In this document: positions 35,049 through 42,640 of the stretch, in pieces
Layout: the number at the start of each line of letters is the position of its first letter
How positions within the stretch are numbered: the stretch's first letter is position 1
NCBI RefSeq assembly: GCF_016464385.1
Contig: NZ_JADMLH010000008.1
Span: 313,300-377,299 of the forward strand
From: Nucisporomicrobium flavum
Lineage (GTDB): Bacteria; Actinomycetota; Actinomycetes; Mycobacteriales; Micromonosporaceae
Direction: 5' to 3'
DNA: 64,000 nucleotides
Program-made: the position numbers and the translations under genes
The notes under the pieces: model-generated
Database searches by the model: none
What the model was told of the DNA's origin: nothing
Seen by the model: the letters and a program-made list of their open reading frames with translations, nothing else

Positions 35049-35200
35049 CCCCGGCGGCCCGCCCGCGCCGGCACGGGTGGGCGGGGGACCACGGCGGCGA
35101 CGGTCGGCCTTCGTGGGCGCGGCCGGCTCGCGGCCGGGCGTTTCGCCCGCTGACGGTTGCGGGGTCCGCTTCCGAGGATTTCTCGTGCTTCGTGTGAAAT

Positions 35201-35240
35201 GATCCGCGTGTGTCGATGGATCGGCACGCGCGGATCTTTT
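35201..35240 (+). terminator. Intrinsic terminator after purM
   Basis: GATCCGCGTGTG pairs with CACGCGCGGATC (11 pairs plus one wobble) with an inner CGAT/ATCG extension, immediately followed by TTTT. This is the best-formed rho-independent terminator in the window. A weaker G/C hairpin (35058-35086) precedes it. The remaining 35049-35329 holds no gene. Confidence 0.85.
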
Positions 35241-35329
35241 CGTCATGAAGGCGGCTGCGGGGCAGACTCGGGTGGACGCGGGCACATAGCCTGGCCTGAG
35301 CCGGCGACGGCGTGGACGGGGAGGTGACT

Positions 35330-36454
35330 GTGGGGCTCGGCTGGAGCGGTATGCGCGGCATCGCCACGGTTCCCACGTACGTCGTCATGCAGCCCACCAC
35401 TCTCTGCAACCTCGACTGTTCCTACTGCTACCTTCCGTTGCGGCGGGTGGACCGGAAGATGTCCGTCGACGTGGCCCGCGCCGTTGCTGCGTCTGTCGGC
35501 CCCTGGGCCCGTACCGGAAGATTCTCGGTGGTCTGGCACGGCGGCGAGCCGCTCGCCGCCGGACGGGACCACTTCGCGGACCTGATCGCGCCCTTCGCCG
35601 AAGGCGTCGAGCACCACGTGCAGACCAACGCGACGCTGATCGACGACGCGTGGTGCGAGTTCTTCGCCGAGCACCGGATCCGGGTCAGCGTGAGTGTCGA
35701 CGGCCCCGAGCCCCGCAACGGCGAGCGGGTGACCAGGGGAAGCAAGCCGGCGTACGACCGGATCATGCGCGGCGTCGAAGCGCTCAAGCGGCACGACATC
35801 CCGTTCTCCGCGCTGTGCGTGGTGGCGCGGCCCGAGCCGGGGCTGGCCACCGAGCTGTACGGCTACTTCCTCGAGCTGGGCTGCGACGTCCTCGGCATCA
35901 ACGTCGAGGAGATGGAAGGCGTGAACACCCGGGCCAACCGGCATCCGGAGCGTGACGTGACCGCGTTCTGGGCCGAACTGGTCAGCGCGTGGCGCCGGGA
36001 CCCCCGCATCCACCTGCGCGAGATCGAATGGTCGCTGCGCTATGCGGCGGCGGTGCTCGAGGGTACGGCGGACGACGTCCTGCCCCGGCGCCTCGACCCC
36101 ATCCCCACGGTGGCGTACGACGGCAGCGTGGTTCTGCTGTCGCCCGAGCTCGCCGGCTTCTCCGACCCCCGGTACGGCGACTTCAGCAGCGGCAACGTGC
36201 TCACCACCCCGCTGGCGGAGATCCTCGCGGGCGCCGCCGGCACCCCCTGGATCGGCGAGTTCCTGACCGGTGTCGAAGCGTGTCGCGCGCAGTGCCCGTA
36301 TTTCGGCTTCTGCGGCGGGGCGCACGCGGCCAATCGCTACTTCGAGCACGGCCGGTTCGATGTGACGACGACGGACCACTGCCGCAACAGCAAGATTCGC
36401 CTACTGGACGGAGTGCTGGACCATGCCCGAGATCACGAGCCCACGGCCGTCTGA
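35330..36454 (+). CDS. Radical SAM/SPASM peptide maturase, cyclophane-forming type (AmcB-like)
   Basis: A 374-residue cytosolic Fe-S enzyme. The radical SAM cluster motif is C26-x3-C30-x2-C33 (TLCNLDCSYCY), followed by VVWHGGEPLAAG and a TIM-barrel core. C-terminal cysteines C318, C322, C328 and C351 (EACRAQCPYFGFC and HCRN) form the SPASM auxiliary-cluster region. GTG 35330 is chosen because GGGGAGG lies five bases upstream. Its end overlaps by 32 bp a 73-residue peptide gene rich in Trp/Asn/Phe, the expected substrate. The family relationship to cyclophane-installing maturases (triceptide class) rests on the enzyme plus WNxF-like precursor motifs; the AmcB name is from memory. Confidence 0.88.
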   Translation: MGLGWSGMRGIATVPTYVVMQPTTLCNLDCSYCYLPLRRVDRKMSVDVARAVAASVGPWARTGRFSVVWHGGEPLAAGRDHFADLIAPFAEGVEHHVQTNATLIDDAWCEFFAEHRIRVSVSVDGPEPRNGERVTRGSKPAYDRIMRGVEALKRHDIPFSALCVVARPEPGLATELYGYFLELGCDVLGINVEEMEGVNTRANRHPERDVTAFWAELVSAWRRDPRIHLREIEWSLRYAAAVLEGTADDVLPRRLDPIPTVAYDGSVVLLSPELAGFSDPRYGDFSSGNVLTTPLAEILAGAAGTPWIGEFLTGVEACRAQCPYFGFCGGAHAANRYFEHGRFDVTTTDHCRNSKIRLLDGVLDHARDHEPTAV

Positions 36455-36644
36455 CCGCGTGGAGACCGATCCCGTGACCGCGCGGGTGCGCGACACCCGT
36501 ACGGGCCTGGCCGCCCTGATCGAGGAGGCGGAAGAGGCGCGGGAGCGGCGTGCGGAGGCGGCCGGGGACGGGTCCGCGGTGTGCGCCTGGAACCACTTCG
36601 AGAACATCCCGACCTTCTACAACTGGAACAACCGGCCCCGCTGA
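36423..36644 (+). CDS. Ribosomal peptide precursor with aromatic C-terminal core (AmcA-like)
   Basis: A 73-residue peptide. Residues 1-53 form a charged leader with the helical segment LAALIEEAEEARERRAEAA. The short C-terminal core (54-73) holds Cys54, W56-N-H-F59, the IPT linker and F65-Y66-N-W68-N-N70, ending RPR. W-N-x-F-type three-residue motifs are where triceptide maturases link an aromatic ring to a neighbouring side chain, so two or more cyclophanes are predicted. ATG 36423 lies inside the end of the maturase gene, which implies coupled translation and maturase-first order. No protease, exporter or immunity gene is adjacent. Confidence 0.85.
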   Translation: MPEITSPRPSDRVETDPVTARVRDTRTGLAALIEEAEEARERRAEAAGDGSAVCAWNHFENIPTFYNWNNRPR

Positions 36645-36668
36645 CCCCCGGATCAAACCGAGACAGAG

Positions 36669-36706
36669 CCCCACCGCAGGCCGGGTCGTGCCTGGCAGCT
36701 GGTGGG
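36669..36706 (+). terminator. Hairpin after the RiPP precursor
   Basis: CCCACC (36670-36675) pairs with GGTGGG (36701-36706), with an inner CAGGC/GCCTG stem, 25 bp after the precursor stop. No U-tract is present; a terminator is plausible. Confidence 0.4.
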
Positions 36707-37189
36707 AGCGGGATGGGGCCATGCCAGTCATACGCCTGACCGCCGGTTGCGGGGGATGAGGCCGGGCGGTTGCGTTGCTTCGCCGGCGTCTGCGCACGAG
36801 CGACGCCCGGGCGTCGCTCGGTCTGGCCGGCGCCCCGGGGTCAGGCCGTGCCGGACCAGCACGGCCTCGTGAGCACGAACCACTGACACCGCGGAGCGAG
36901 CCGAATGGCGATCCCGCGCGGCATCGATCGCCGGGCCGAACGCCCGGTTCCGAGCACGACGAAGCCACGGCGTAGCTAGCCCGTGTCCGAAGATGATCAG
37001 CGCGCGACACGCACGCACCGCACCCCCCGGAGAACCGCACACCGAACCGCCCGGACGTCATGACGACGCCGGGGCTGTCACCCTCGCTTCGACGGCGATG
37101 GAGGGAGCGGGACTACGAACAGGACACGACGCCCGCGCGGTCATCCCGCGAGGGCATCATGAACTGCCGGAACGACCGCGACACACGGA
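36707..37189. other. Non-coding interval with a 24-bp perfect palindrome
   Basis: No convincing gene was found on either strand between the RiPP precursor and DUF3073. The most notable element is a spacerless perfect palindrome at 36797-36820 (arm CGAGCGACGCCC). Open frames here lack ribosome sites and recognisable content. Confidence 0.5.
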
Positions 37190-37211
37190 AGCACGCGGGA
37201 AGCCGCGTGCT
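37190..37211 (-). terminator. Terminator of the DUF3073 gene
   Basis: AGCACGCG and CGCGTGCT flank a 6-base loop, starting 15 bp downstream of the DUF3073 stop on the minus strand. Confidence 0.55.
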
Positions 37212-37225
37212 CTGTGCAATACGGG

Positions 37226-37441
37226 TCAGCGCCTTGAAGGCGACCAGGCGTCGTGCTCGTCGTCCAGATCATCGTCGTCTTCGTCGTCGACGAACTCGTT
37301 GTCGTCGGCGTCGAAGTGACGGTCGGACTTACCAGCACCCGCCAGTTCGCGCTGCAAGGCGGTGAGGTCGGTGTTCGGGGAGTGGTACTTCAACTCCCGG
37401 GCCACCTTTGTCTGCTTGGCCTTAGCACGGCCGCGCCCCAT
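37226..37441 (-). CDS. DUF3073 family protein
   Basis: The 71-residue protein has the invariant DUF3073 start GRGRAKAKQTKVARELKY, a TDLTALQRELAG segment and a very acidic tail with runs of Asp. ATG 37441 has GAGGGGG seven bases upstream. The function is unknown. In other actinobacteria (Rv0810c in M. tuberculosis) it lies directly next to purM; here the RiPP locus sits between them, so the RiPP genes look like an insertion into a conserved neighbourhood. Confidence 0.93.
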   Translation of the reverse strand: MGRGRAKAKQTKVARELKYHSPNTDLTALQRELAGAGKSDRHFDADDNEFVDDEDDDDLDDEHDAWSPSRR

Positions 37442-37560
37442 GGCTCGACCCCCTCGCACAGAATTCGGGGCAGCCCGAAGGCGGGCCCCGATGACGTCAG
37501 GCATCTCTCGTGGGTCTTACGGTACATGGACGATGCCGCCTTCGGCACCTCGGGTTACGT

Positions 37561-37612
37561 GTACCACCGTCGCGCGTCGTGGCTTGTCGTGGACTCGACG
37601 CGCGACGGCGTA
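37561..37612 (-). terminator. Long hairpin after the leucine/valine dehydrogenase
   Basis: A 13-bp perfect inverted repeat (CCGTCGCGCGTCG at 37567-37579 and its complement at 37596-37608), with GTAC at both outer ends, starts about 12 bp downstream of the minus-strand dehydrogenase stop. The 16-base loop and absence of a U-tract leave a regulatory role possible. Confidence 0.6.
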
Positions 37613-37620
37613 CAAAAGCC

Positions 37621-38703
37621 TCAACCCAGGTAGATGCTGCGGAGCCGTCCGACTTCGGCCATGCGCCGCTCGGCGAGGCGGTCCGCGGCCACCGCCGGCG
37701 GTACGCCCTCGTCGTCGGCGAGGCGCAGGATCTGGCCCGTGGTGTCGTAGATCTTCGTGGCGCGGAGCTTGGCGCGCTCGAAGTTGAAGCCCTCGATCTC
37801 GTCGGCCACCTGGATCACGCCGCCCGCGTTGACCACGTAGTCCGGCGTGTAGAGGATGCCCCGCTCCTCGAGCAGCTTCTCGATCCCGGGGTGGGCCAGC
37901 TGGTTGTTGGCGGCACCGGTCACGATCTTGGCGCGCAGCACCGGCACAGTGTCGTCGTCGAGCGCCCCGCCCAGCGCGCAGGGTGCGTACACGTCGATGT
38001 CGCTGGTGATCAGCGCCGGGGTGTCGGACACAAGATCGACCTGGGGGTACGTCGTGCGCGCCCACTCGAGCGCCGCCGGGCTGACGTCCGTGGCGACGAC
38101 CGAGGCACCGTCCTCGATCAGGTGACCCACCAGGTACTTGCCGACCTTGCCGAGGCCGGCGACGCCCACCCGGCGACCGGCCAGCGCCGGGCTGCCCCAG
38201 GTGTGCTCGGCCGCGGCGCGCATGCCCTGGAAGACGCCCCAGGCGGTCAGCACGGAGGAATCCCCGGCGCCGCCGTGCTCGAGGCTGCGCCCGGTCACGT
38301 AGCGGGTCTCCCGGGAGATGACGTCCATGTCGGGGACGTACGTGCCGACGTCGCAGGCGGTGTAGTAGCGGCCGTGCAGCGACTCGACGAAGCGGCCGTA
38401 CGCCCGCAGCAACGCCTCGGACTTGCCGGTGGCCGGGTCGCCCCAGATCACCGCCTTGCCCCCGCCGAGGTCCAGCCCCGCCAGGGCGTTCTTGTACGCC
38501 ATGCCACGCGAGAGGTTCAGCACGTCGGTGAGCGCCGCCTCCTCGCTCTCGTACGGATAGAACCGGGTCCCGCCCAGCGCCGGCCCGAGAGCCGTCGAGT
38601 AGATACTGATGATCGCCTTCAGGCCGGTGTGCCGGTCCTGGCAGAAGACGACCTGCTCGTGCCCGGCGGCGTCGATGCCGTCGCTGCTGACGAACACGCC
38701 CAT
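37621..38703 (-). CDS. Leucine/valine dehydrogenase (Glu/Leu/Phe/Val dehydrogenase family)
   Basis: The 360-residue NAD-dependent oxidative deaminase of branched-chain amino acids feeds branched 2-oxoacids into catabolism and fatty-acid starters. The catalytic segment is LGGTRFYPYESEEAALTDVLNLSRGMAYKNALAGLDLGGGKAV (two conserved lysines). The Rossmann loop is VGVAGLGKVGKYL, and APCALGG and GAANNQL close the site. Length matches leucine/valine dehydrogenases rather than 450-residue glutamate dehydrogenases. ATG 38703 has GGGAGAGAG upstream. It neighbours bldC, as in streptomycetes. The exact substrate cannot be read. Confidence 0.92.
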   Translation of the reverse strand: MGVFVSSDGIDAAGHEQVVFCQDRHTGLKAIISIYSTALGPALGGTRFYPYESEEAALTDVLNLSRGMAYKNALAGLDLGGGKAVIWGDPATGKSEALLRAYGRFVESLHGRYYTACDVGTYVPDMDVISRETRYVTGRSLEHGGAGDSSVLTAWGVFQGMRAAAEHTWGSPALAGRRVGVAGLGKVGKYLVGHLIEDGASVVATDVSPAALEWARTTYPQVDLVSDTPALITSDIDVYAPCALGGALDDDTVPVLRAKIVTGAANNQLAHPGIEKLLEERGILYTPDYVVNAGGVIQVADEIEGFNFERAKLRATKIYDTTGQILRLADDEGVPPAVAADRLAERRMAEVGRLRSIYLG

Positions 38704-38865
38704 GGCTGCTCTCTCCCGAGTGTGTGTGGGTACGCCCTCGTGGGGCGCCCGAGGTGTCCCGGCGGGGTTGTGCCGGACATCAGCGAGCCTAGTCGTGATC
38801 CATGCCGCCGGAATGGCAGGCGACCGGGAAGTCAACCGGCGGCCATTTCGTGAAAGGATCGCGCC

Positions 38866-39705
38866 GTGCCGTCACTGTTCGCGTCGTACCTGCGGGTTTA
38901 CGAACCGCTGACCGCCTTCGACCGCGACCGCCAGATTTTCTGGCGCCGCTATGCCCGGGAGGGCCGGGCGCTCGGACCGGTCGAGGGTCCGGTCCGGCAG
39001 CGCACCGCGGTCCTGGAGGCGCTCGGCGCGGGGTGGACCCGCCTGCCCGACCTGCCCGACGAGGCGTACGTCATGGAGTGGGGCGACACGCTGCTGGTCT
39101 GCCCGTGGAACCTTCGGCTGCGCGTCGCCGAGGCCGCGCTGAACGCCCGCGACGGCGTGCCCAGCGTGCTGGCCGACGCGTTCGTGCCGCCGGTGCTGGC
39201 CGGCCAGGCGAAGGCCGTGGTCGACGACTGGCGCAGCGGGGCCAAGGTGCTCGAGCGCGGCGTGCCGCGGGTGCACGAGCAGATCGCCACCTGGGGTGTG
39301 CCGCTGCGCTGGTTCGTCTTCGTCGATCTGGACGAGCGGGAGATCAGCCTGTCCGGCGACCGCAAGGTGCTGCGCTACCGCACGGAGATCTCCAAGGCCC
39401 GCCGGCGGGCGCACCGCGGCGTCTCGGTGCTGCGCAAGTCGCTCGGCGACGCCCCGATCACCGAGGCGGTGGAGGAGGGCACGCGGTGGCTGGAGGAGTT
39501 CCACCCGCGGTCGATCGTCGAGCTGGACTACGGCGGGCTCACCGGCATCCTCAAGGACGACGATCTACAGGAGGACGACTCCCCGGGGCTGGTGGCCGCC
39601 GGCCTGTCCGCGCTGTCGCGAGGGGACGCCGACGCCGCCACGGAGGCGTACGAGAAGCTCGTCGCGCGGTGGCGCGCGGTGCAGTTGCTGGAGCGCTGCA
39701 ACTGA
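38866..39705 (+). CDS. Conserved hypothetical protein upstream of bldC
   Basis: The 279-residue soluble protein begins MPSLFASYLRVYEPLTAFDRDRQ. It has Trp-rich and basic segments (EISKARRRAHRGVSVLRKSLGD) and no membrane or enzyme motif that I recognise. This sequence type appears regularly near bldC in actinobacteria, from memory of the neighbourhood. GTG 38866 has AAAGGA seven bases upstream. It is divergent from the dehydrogenase (162 bp between starts). No function is proposed. Confidence 0.8.
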   Translation: MPSLFASYLRVYEPLTAFDRDRQIFWRRYAREGRALGPVEGPVRQRTAVLEALGAGWTRLPDLPDEAYVMEWGDTLLVCPWNLRLRVAEAALNARDGVPSVLADAFVPPVLAGQAKAVVDDWRSGAKVLERGVPRVHEQIATWGVPLRWFVFVDLDEREISLSGDRKVLRYRTEISKARRRAHRGVSVLRKSLGDAPITEAVEEGTRWLEEFHPRSIVELDYGGLTGILKDDDLQEDDSPGLVAAGLSALSRGDADAATEAYEKLVARWRAVQLLERCN

Positions 39706-40008
39706 TCGACGATTATCATGCTGTTGAGCTGCGGAAACAGGACGAAGGGGCATGGAACGGTGCCCCGGAGGGCCCTTCCGAGGTGAATACTCTTCGTAAC
39801 GAGGGGTCCGCGAAGCGTGATTTTCGGTCCAAACAAGACACTTTCTGGCGTAGAAAACTCGTATAAATCGGGCATGCTTCAACCGTCTATCTAGGGACGT
39901 TCGGCCGTTCGGCCCATGTCGGACATCGGGGACTAGCCGGACCATGAGAGACGCACCGGCCGGCGGGACCCCGGCCGATGTCTTTAGGTACCTGTGGAGG
40001 AGTGACCG
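39706..40008 (+). promoter_or_regulatory. bldC upstream regulatory region
   Basis: A 303-bp AT-richer stretch with no gene. TATAAA at 39862-39867 is the best -10-like hexamer, with no convincing -35 at 16-18 bp, and leaves a leader of about 140 bases. An imperfect dyad CTCTTCGTAACGAG lies at about 39789-39802. Such a long low-GC region suits a developmentally regulated promoter. Confidence 0.4.
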
Positions 40009-40218
40009 ATGGCATCGCGTACGCACGATCCTGAGCCGCTACTAACGCCGGCCGAGGTGGCGTCGATGTTCCGTGTCGACCCGAAAACCGTCACCCGGTG
40101 GGCCAAGGCGGGCAAGCTCAGCGCAATTCGCACGCTGGGTGGGCACCGTCGCTACCGGGAGTCGGAGGTTCGCGCCCTGCTGCAGGGACAGATTCCCACG
40201 CAGCGTCAGGGCGACTGA
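40009..40218 (+). CDS. bldC: Developmental transcriptional regulator BldC
   Basis: A 69-residue MerR-like DNA-binding domain without an effector domain. LLTPAEVASMFRVDPKTVTRWAKAGKLSAIRTLGGHRRY is almost invariant in BldC. BldC binds direct repeats cooperatively and controls the onset of differentiation in Streptomyces. ATG 40009 has GGAGGAG six bases upstream. A terminator follows, and the gene is monocistronic. Confidence 0.96.
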   Translation: MASRTHDPEPLLTPAEVASMFRVDPKTVTRWAKAGKLSAIRTLGGHRRYRESEVRALLQGQIPTQRQGD

Positions 40219-40249
40219 ACGGACCGCAGTCGACCGAGAGATCGATAGA

Positions 40250-40279
40250 GGGGCGAACGCCGGGGAAGGCGATCGCCCC
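40250..40279 (+). terminator. Terminator after bldC
   Basis: GGGGCGA pairs with TCGCCCC, extended inward by CGCC/GGCG with a bulged A, followed by TTCTTCGTCT. It may also serve the convergent flavoenzyme gene. Confidence 0.65.
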
Positions 40280-40287
40280 TTCTTCGT

Positions 40288-40659
40288 CTATACAATCAGG
40301 ATCGCCGTCGTACCGAGCGGACCCCGGCGCAGCCGGCTCCCCAGCAGGACAAGGCGTCCGGGCAGGCCGTACTTGCGCTTGAGGGCCTCGCGCACGCGGG
40401 CAAGATCGGCCGCGTCGCCGATGCGCGCCGCCGCTTCGACCTCGTCGCCCTTCGGATTGCCCCGGACGTCGCAGGGCGCCACGGTCACCCGCGGACTGTT
40501 GCGGATCCGCTTGAGCTTGCCCGCGTCGTTGGTGGTCCAGACCGCCAGGCCGTCCCCGTCCGGCACGGCCCACACCGGGGTCGGCACGGCCTTGCCGGTC
40601 TTGCGGAAGGTCGTCAGCAGGACGTACTTCTCCGAACCGAGTTGCCGTAGCGCCGTCAT
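40288..40659 (-). CDS. PPOX-class flavin/F420-dependent oxidoreductase
   Basis: The 123-residue split-barrel protein includes KYVLLTTFRKTGKAVPTPVWAV and the strand LAVWTTNDAGKLKRIRNSPRVTVAPCD, typical of the pyridoxamine-phosphate-oxidase-like F420/FMN family. ATG 40659 is chosen because TALRQLGSEKYV is the usual N-terminus; an open frame continues upstream but overlaps the divergent methyltransferase. No strong ribosome site is seen. The substrate is unknown. Confidence 0.87.
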   Translation of the reverse strand: MTALRQLGSEKYVLLTTFRKTGKAVPTPVWAVPDGDGLAVWTTNDAGKLKRIRNSPRVTVAPCDVRGNPKGDEVEAAARIGDAADLARVREALKRKYGLPGRLVLLGSRLRRGPLGTTAILIV

Positions 40660-40677
40660 GGACCAAGAGTAGTAGCG

Positions 40678-41457
40678 GTGGAAGAGCCGGTCGTCGGAGA
40701 CGTGTTCGGGGAGATGATCCGGGACGCGTACGCGGTGCGTACCGGGATCGGCCCACGGCCCCTGGCCGGCGGGCGGCTGCCCCGGCCGGTCATCGAGATC
40801 ATCGAGCGGGACGACGGTCTGATCAACGGCGCGCCCGCCGACCATTACCTGGACGAGCCCGAGCAGTGGCAGCACCACGACCATCGCGCGCTGCGGCTGT
40901 GCCGGGGCGCTGTGCTCGACATCGGTTGCGGTGCCGGGCGTACGGCGATCGAGCTGCAGCGGCGCGGCATGGCGGTGACCGGGCTGGACACCTCGCCCGG
41001 TGCCGTCGAAGTGGCGCGGGCCCGGGGATTGCGGGACACCGTGATCACCGACGTCGACACGTACGCCGCCCGCGCGGCCTCCCGCTACGACACGTTCCTC
41101 ATGCTGGGCAACAACCTCGGCCTGCTCGAAGGGCCCGGACGCGCCCCGGCCTTCCTCGCCGCGCTGGCGGAGCTGGCCCGGCCCGGCGCCCGGATCATCG
41201 CGCACGGCACGGATCCGTACGGGACGAAAGATCCTGTCCATACGGCCTATCACCGGAGGAACCGCGAGCGTGGCCGGCTGGGCGGTCAGCTCCGGCTGAG
41301 GCTGCGGTATCGGCGCCTCACGACCGAGTGGTTCGACTACCTGGTCTGCTCCGTGGCGGAACTCGAAGGGCTGCTCGAGGGCACCCGGTGGCGCCTCACA
41401 TCGATCGACGACGAGGACCGTCCTTACTACCTTGCGGTCATGGAGCTTCAACCATGA
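40678..41457 (+). CDS. Class I SAM-dependent methyltransferase
   Basis: The 259-residue Rossmann-type methyltransferase has motif I VLDIGCGAGRTAIELQRRG, acidic motif II VTGLDTSPGAVEVARARG and motif IV-like YDTFLMLGNNLGL. The acceptor substrate is not evident. The GTG start is 18 bp from the divergent flavoenzyme start. Its stop overlaps the kptA start by 4 bp (ATGA), so the two products are made together and may act on the same RNA or nucleotide (inference). Confidence 0.85.
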   Translation: MEEPVVGDVFGEMIRDAYAVRTGIGPRPLAGGRLPRPVIEIIERDDGLINGAPADHYLDEPEQWQHHDHRALRLCRGAVLDIGCGAGRTAIELQRRGMAVTGLDTSPGAVEVARARGLRDTVITDVDTYAARAASRYDTFLMLGNNLGLLEGPGRAPAFLAALAELARPGARIIAHGTDPYGTKDPVHTAYHRRNRERGRLGGQLRLRLRYRRLTTEWFDYLVCSVAELEGLLEGTRWRLTSIDDEDRPYYLAVMELQP

Positions 41458-42014
41458 CGAGCCTGACGAAGGATCAGGTACGCATCAGCCGGCGCATCTC
41501 CCTGGTGCTGCGGCACCGTCCCGAGGTCGCCGGGCTGATCCTGGACGCGAACGGCTGGGTGCCGGTCGCCGACCTGCTGGCGGGGCTCGGCCTCGCCCGC
41601 GCCGCCCTGGACGCGGTCGTCGCCGGTAACGACAAGTCGCGTTTCGCGATCGCCACCGGCGCGGACGGCGTCGAGCGGATCCGCGCGAGCCAGGGGCATT
41701 CCCGCCGGGTCGACGTCGACCTCGGACTGCCGCCCGCCACGCCACCCGCTGTTCTGTACCACGGCACGCCGCGGGCCAACCTCCCCTCGATCCTGCGCGA
41801 GGGGCTGCGCCCGCGGAGCCGCCACCACGTCCATCTGTCTCCCGACCTGGCGACCGCGCTGGTCGTCGGCCGCCGTCGCTCGCCCGACGTGGCGGTCCTC
41901 GAGGTAGACGCGGCCGCCATGGCGCGGGCGGGACACGTCTTTCATCGCAGCGCCAACGGCGTGTGGCTGACCGCCGCCATTCCCTCCGCTCAGCTGCGCG
42001 AACGTTCCGAGTAA
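41454..42014 (+). CDS. kptA: RNA 2'-phosphotransferase (KptA/Tpt1)
   Basis: The 186-residue NAD-dependent enzyme transfers an RNA 2'-phosphate to ADP-ribose. The N-terminal winged-helix lobe has VRISRRISLVLRHRPE and GWVPVADLLAG. The C-terminal ADP-ribosyltransferase-like lobe has VLYHGTPRANLPSILREGLRP and HHVHLSPD. The conserved Arg/His/Arg/Arg active-site positions appear present. In eukaryotes the enzyme finishes tRNA splicing; its bacterial role is unclear. ATG 41454 overlaps the methyltransferase stop. Confidence 0.92.
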   Translation: MTSLTKDQVRISRRISLVLRHRPEVAGLILDANGWVPVADLLAGLGLARAALDAVVAGNDKSRFAIATGADGVERIRASQGHSRRVDVDLGLPPATPPAVLYHGTPRANLPSILREGLRPRSRHHVHLSPDLATALVVGRRRSPDVAVLEVDAAAMARAGHVFHRSANGVWLTAAIPSAQLRERSE

Positions 42015-42070
42015 ACGGACAAAACGTTCTCCACCGCGAGCCCGTGCCCCCGGCCCGATAGCGTAAAGGT

Positions 42071-42640
42071 ATGGGGAGTGTTACTCGGCGTCAGCTGACG
42101 AACCTCCTCGGCGCGCTCAGCCTGGTAGCCGCGCTGGGCGGTCTCGCCTTCGGCCTGCCGGCGCTCGACCACGCGCTGCCGGCCGAGCGTTCGGTGCCGG
42201 TGGATCGCCCGTACGACATCGGGGGTGGAGTGACCGTCATGCCCCCGCCCGGAGCTCGCGTCGACGTGACCGAGACCCGTCCGACCGAGACGTCCGGGAC
42301 CGTGCTGTTCCGGCTCGGGCCGGTCCGCTATTTCATCAGCGTCCAGCCGTTCGACGGGGACCTGCGGGCCGCGGTCGAACGGCTGCGGCAGCGCATCACC
42401 GGCACGTCGGGCTACCAGGTGACCGGCACCGAGCTGACCGTCGCGACCGCCGGCGGCCTCGCGGGGCTGCAAGGCGGCTACAGCGGTCCGGGTCGCGGCG
42501 GCCGGTACGCGGTCTTCGTCGCCGACGGTCACACCATCGAGGTCACCGTGAGCGGCGCCGACCTGGATCTCGGCCGTACGTTGCCGGCGATCGACGCCAG
42601 CACCCGGACGCTGCGGTCGGCGCCGGAGCCGGCCCGGTGA
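42071..42640 (+). CDS. Membrane-anchored hypothetical protein
   Basis: The 189-residue protein has an N-terminal hydrophobic segment (NLLGALSLVAALGGLAFGLPAL) acting as signal anchor. It is followed by an extracytoplasmic beta-rich domain resembling small actinobacterial lipoprotein-like or PknB-substrate domains, with no motif I can name. AAAGG abuts the ATG, and TAGCGT lies six bases upstream, so a leaderless start is possible. Its stop overlaps the PrsW-like gene by 4 bp, suggesting functional pairing with that protease. Confidence 0.7.
   Translation: MGSVTRRQLTNLLGALSLVAALGGLAFGLPALDHALPAERSVPVDRPYDIGGGVTVMPPPGARVDVTETRPTETSGTVLFRLGPVRYFISVQPFDGDLRAAVERLRQRITGTSGYQVTGTELTVATAGGLAGLQGGYSGPGRGGRYAVFVADGHTIEVTVSGADLDLGRTLPAIDASTRTLRSAPEPAR

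Noticed and set aside
36201..37061. 286-codon minus-strand frame opposite the RiPP genes
   Set aside because: Its composition is typical of an antisense shadow of GC-rich genes, it has no ribosome site, and it covers the clear maturase and precursor frames.
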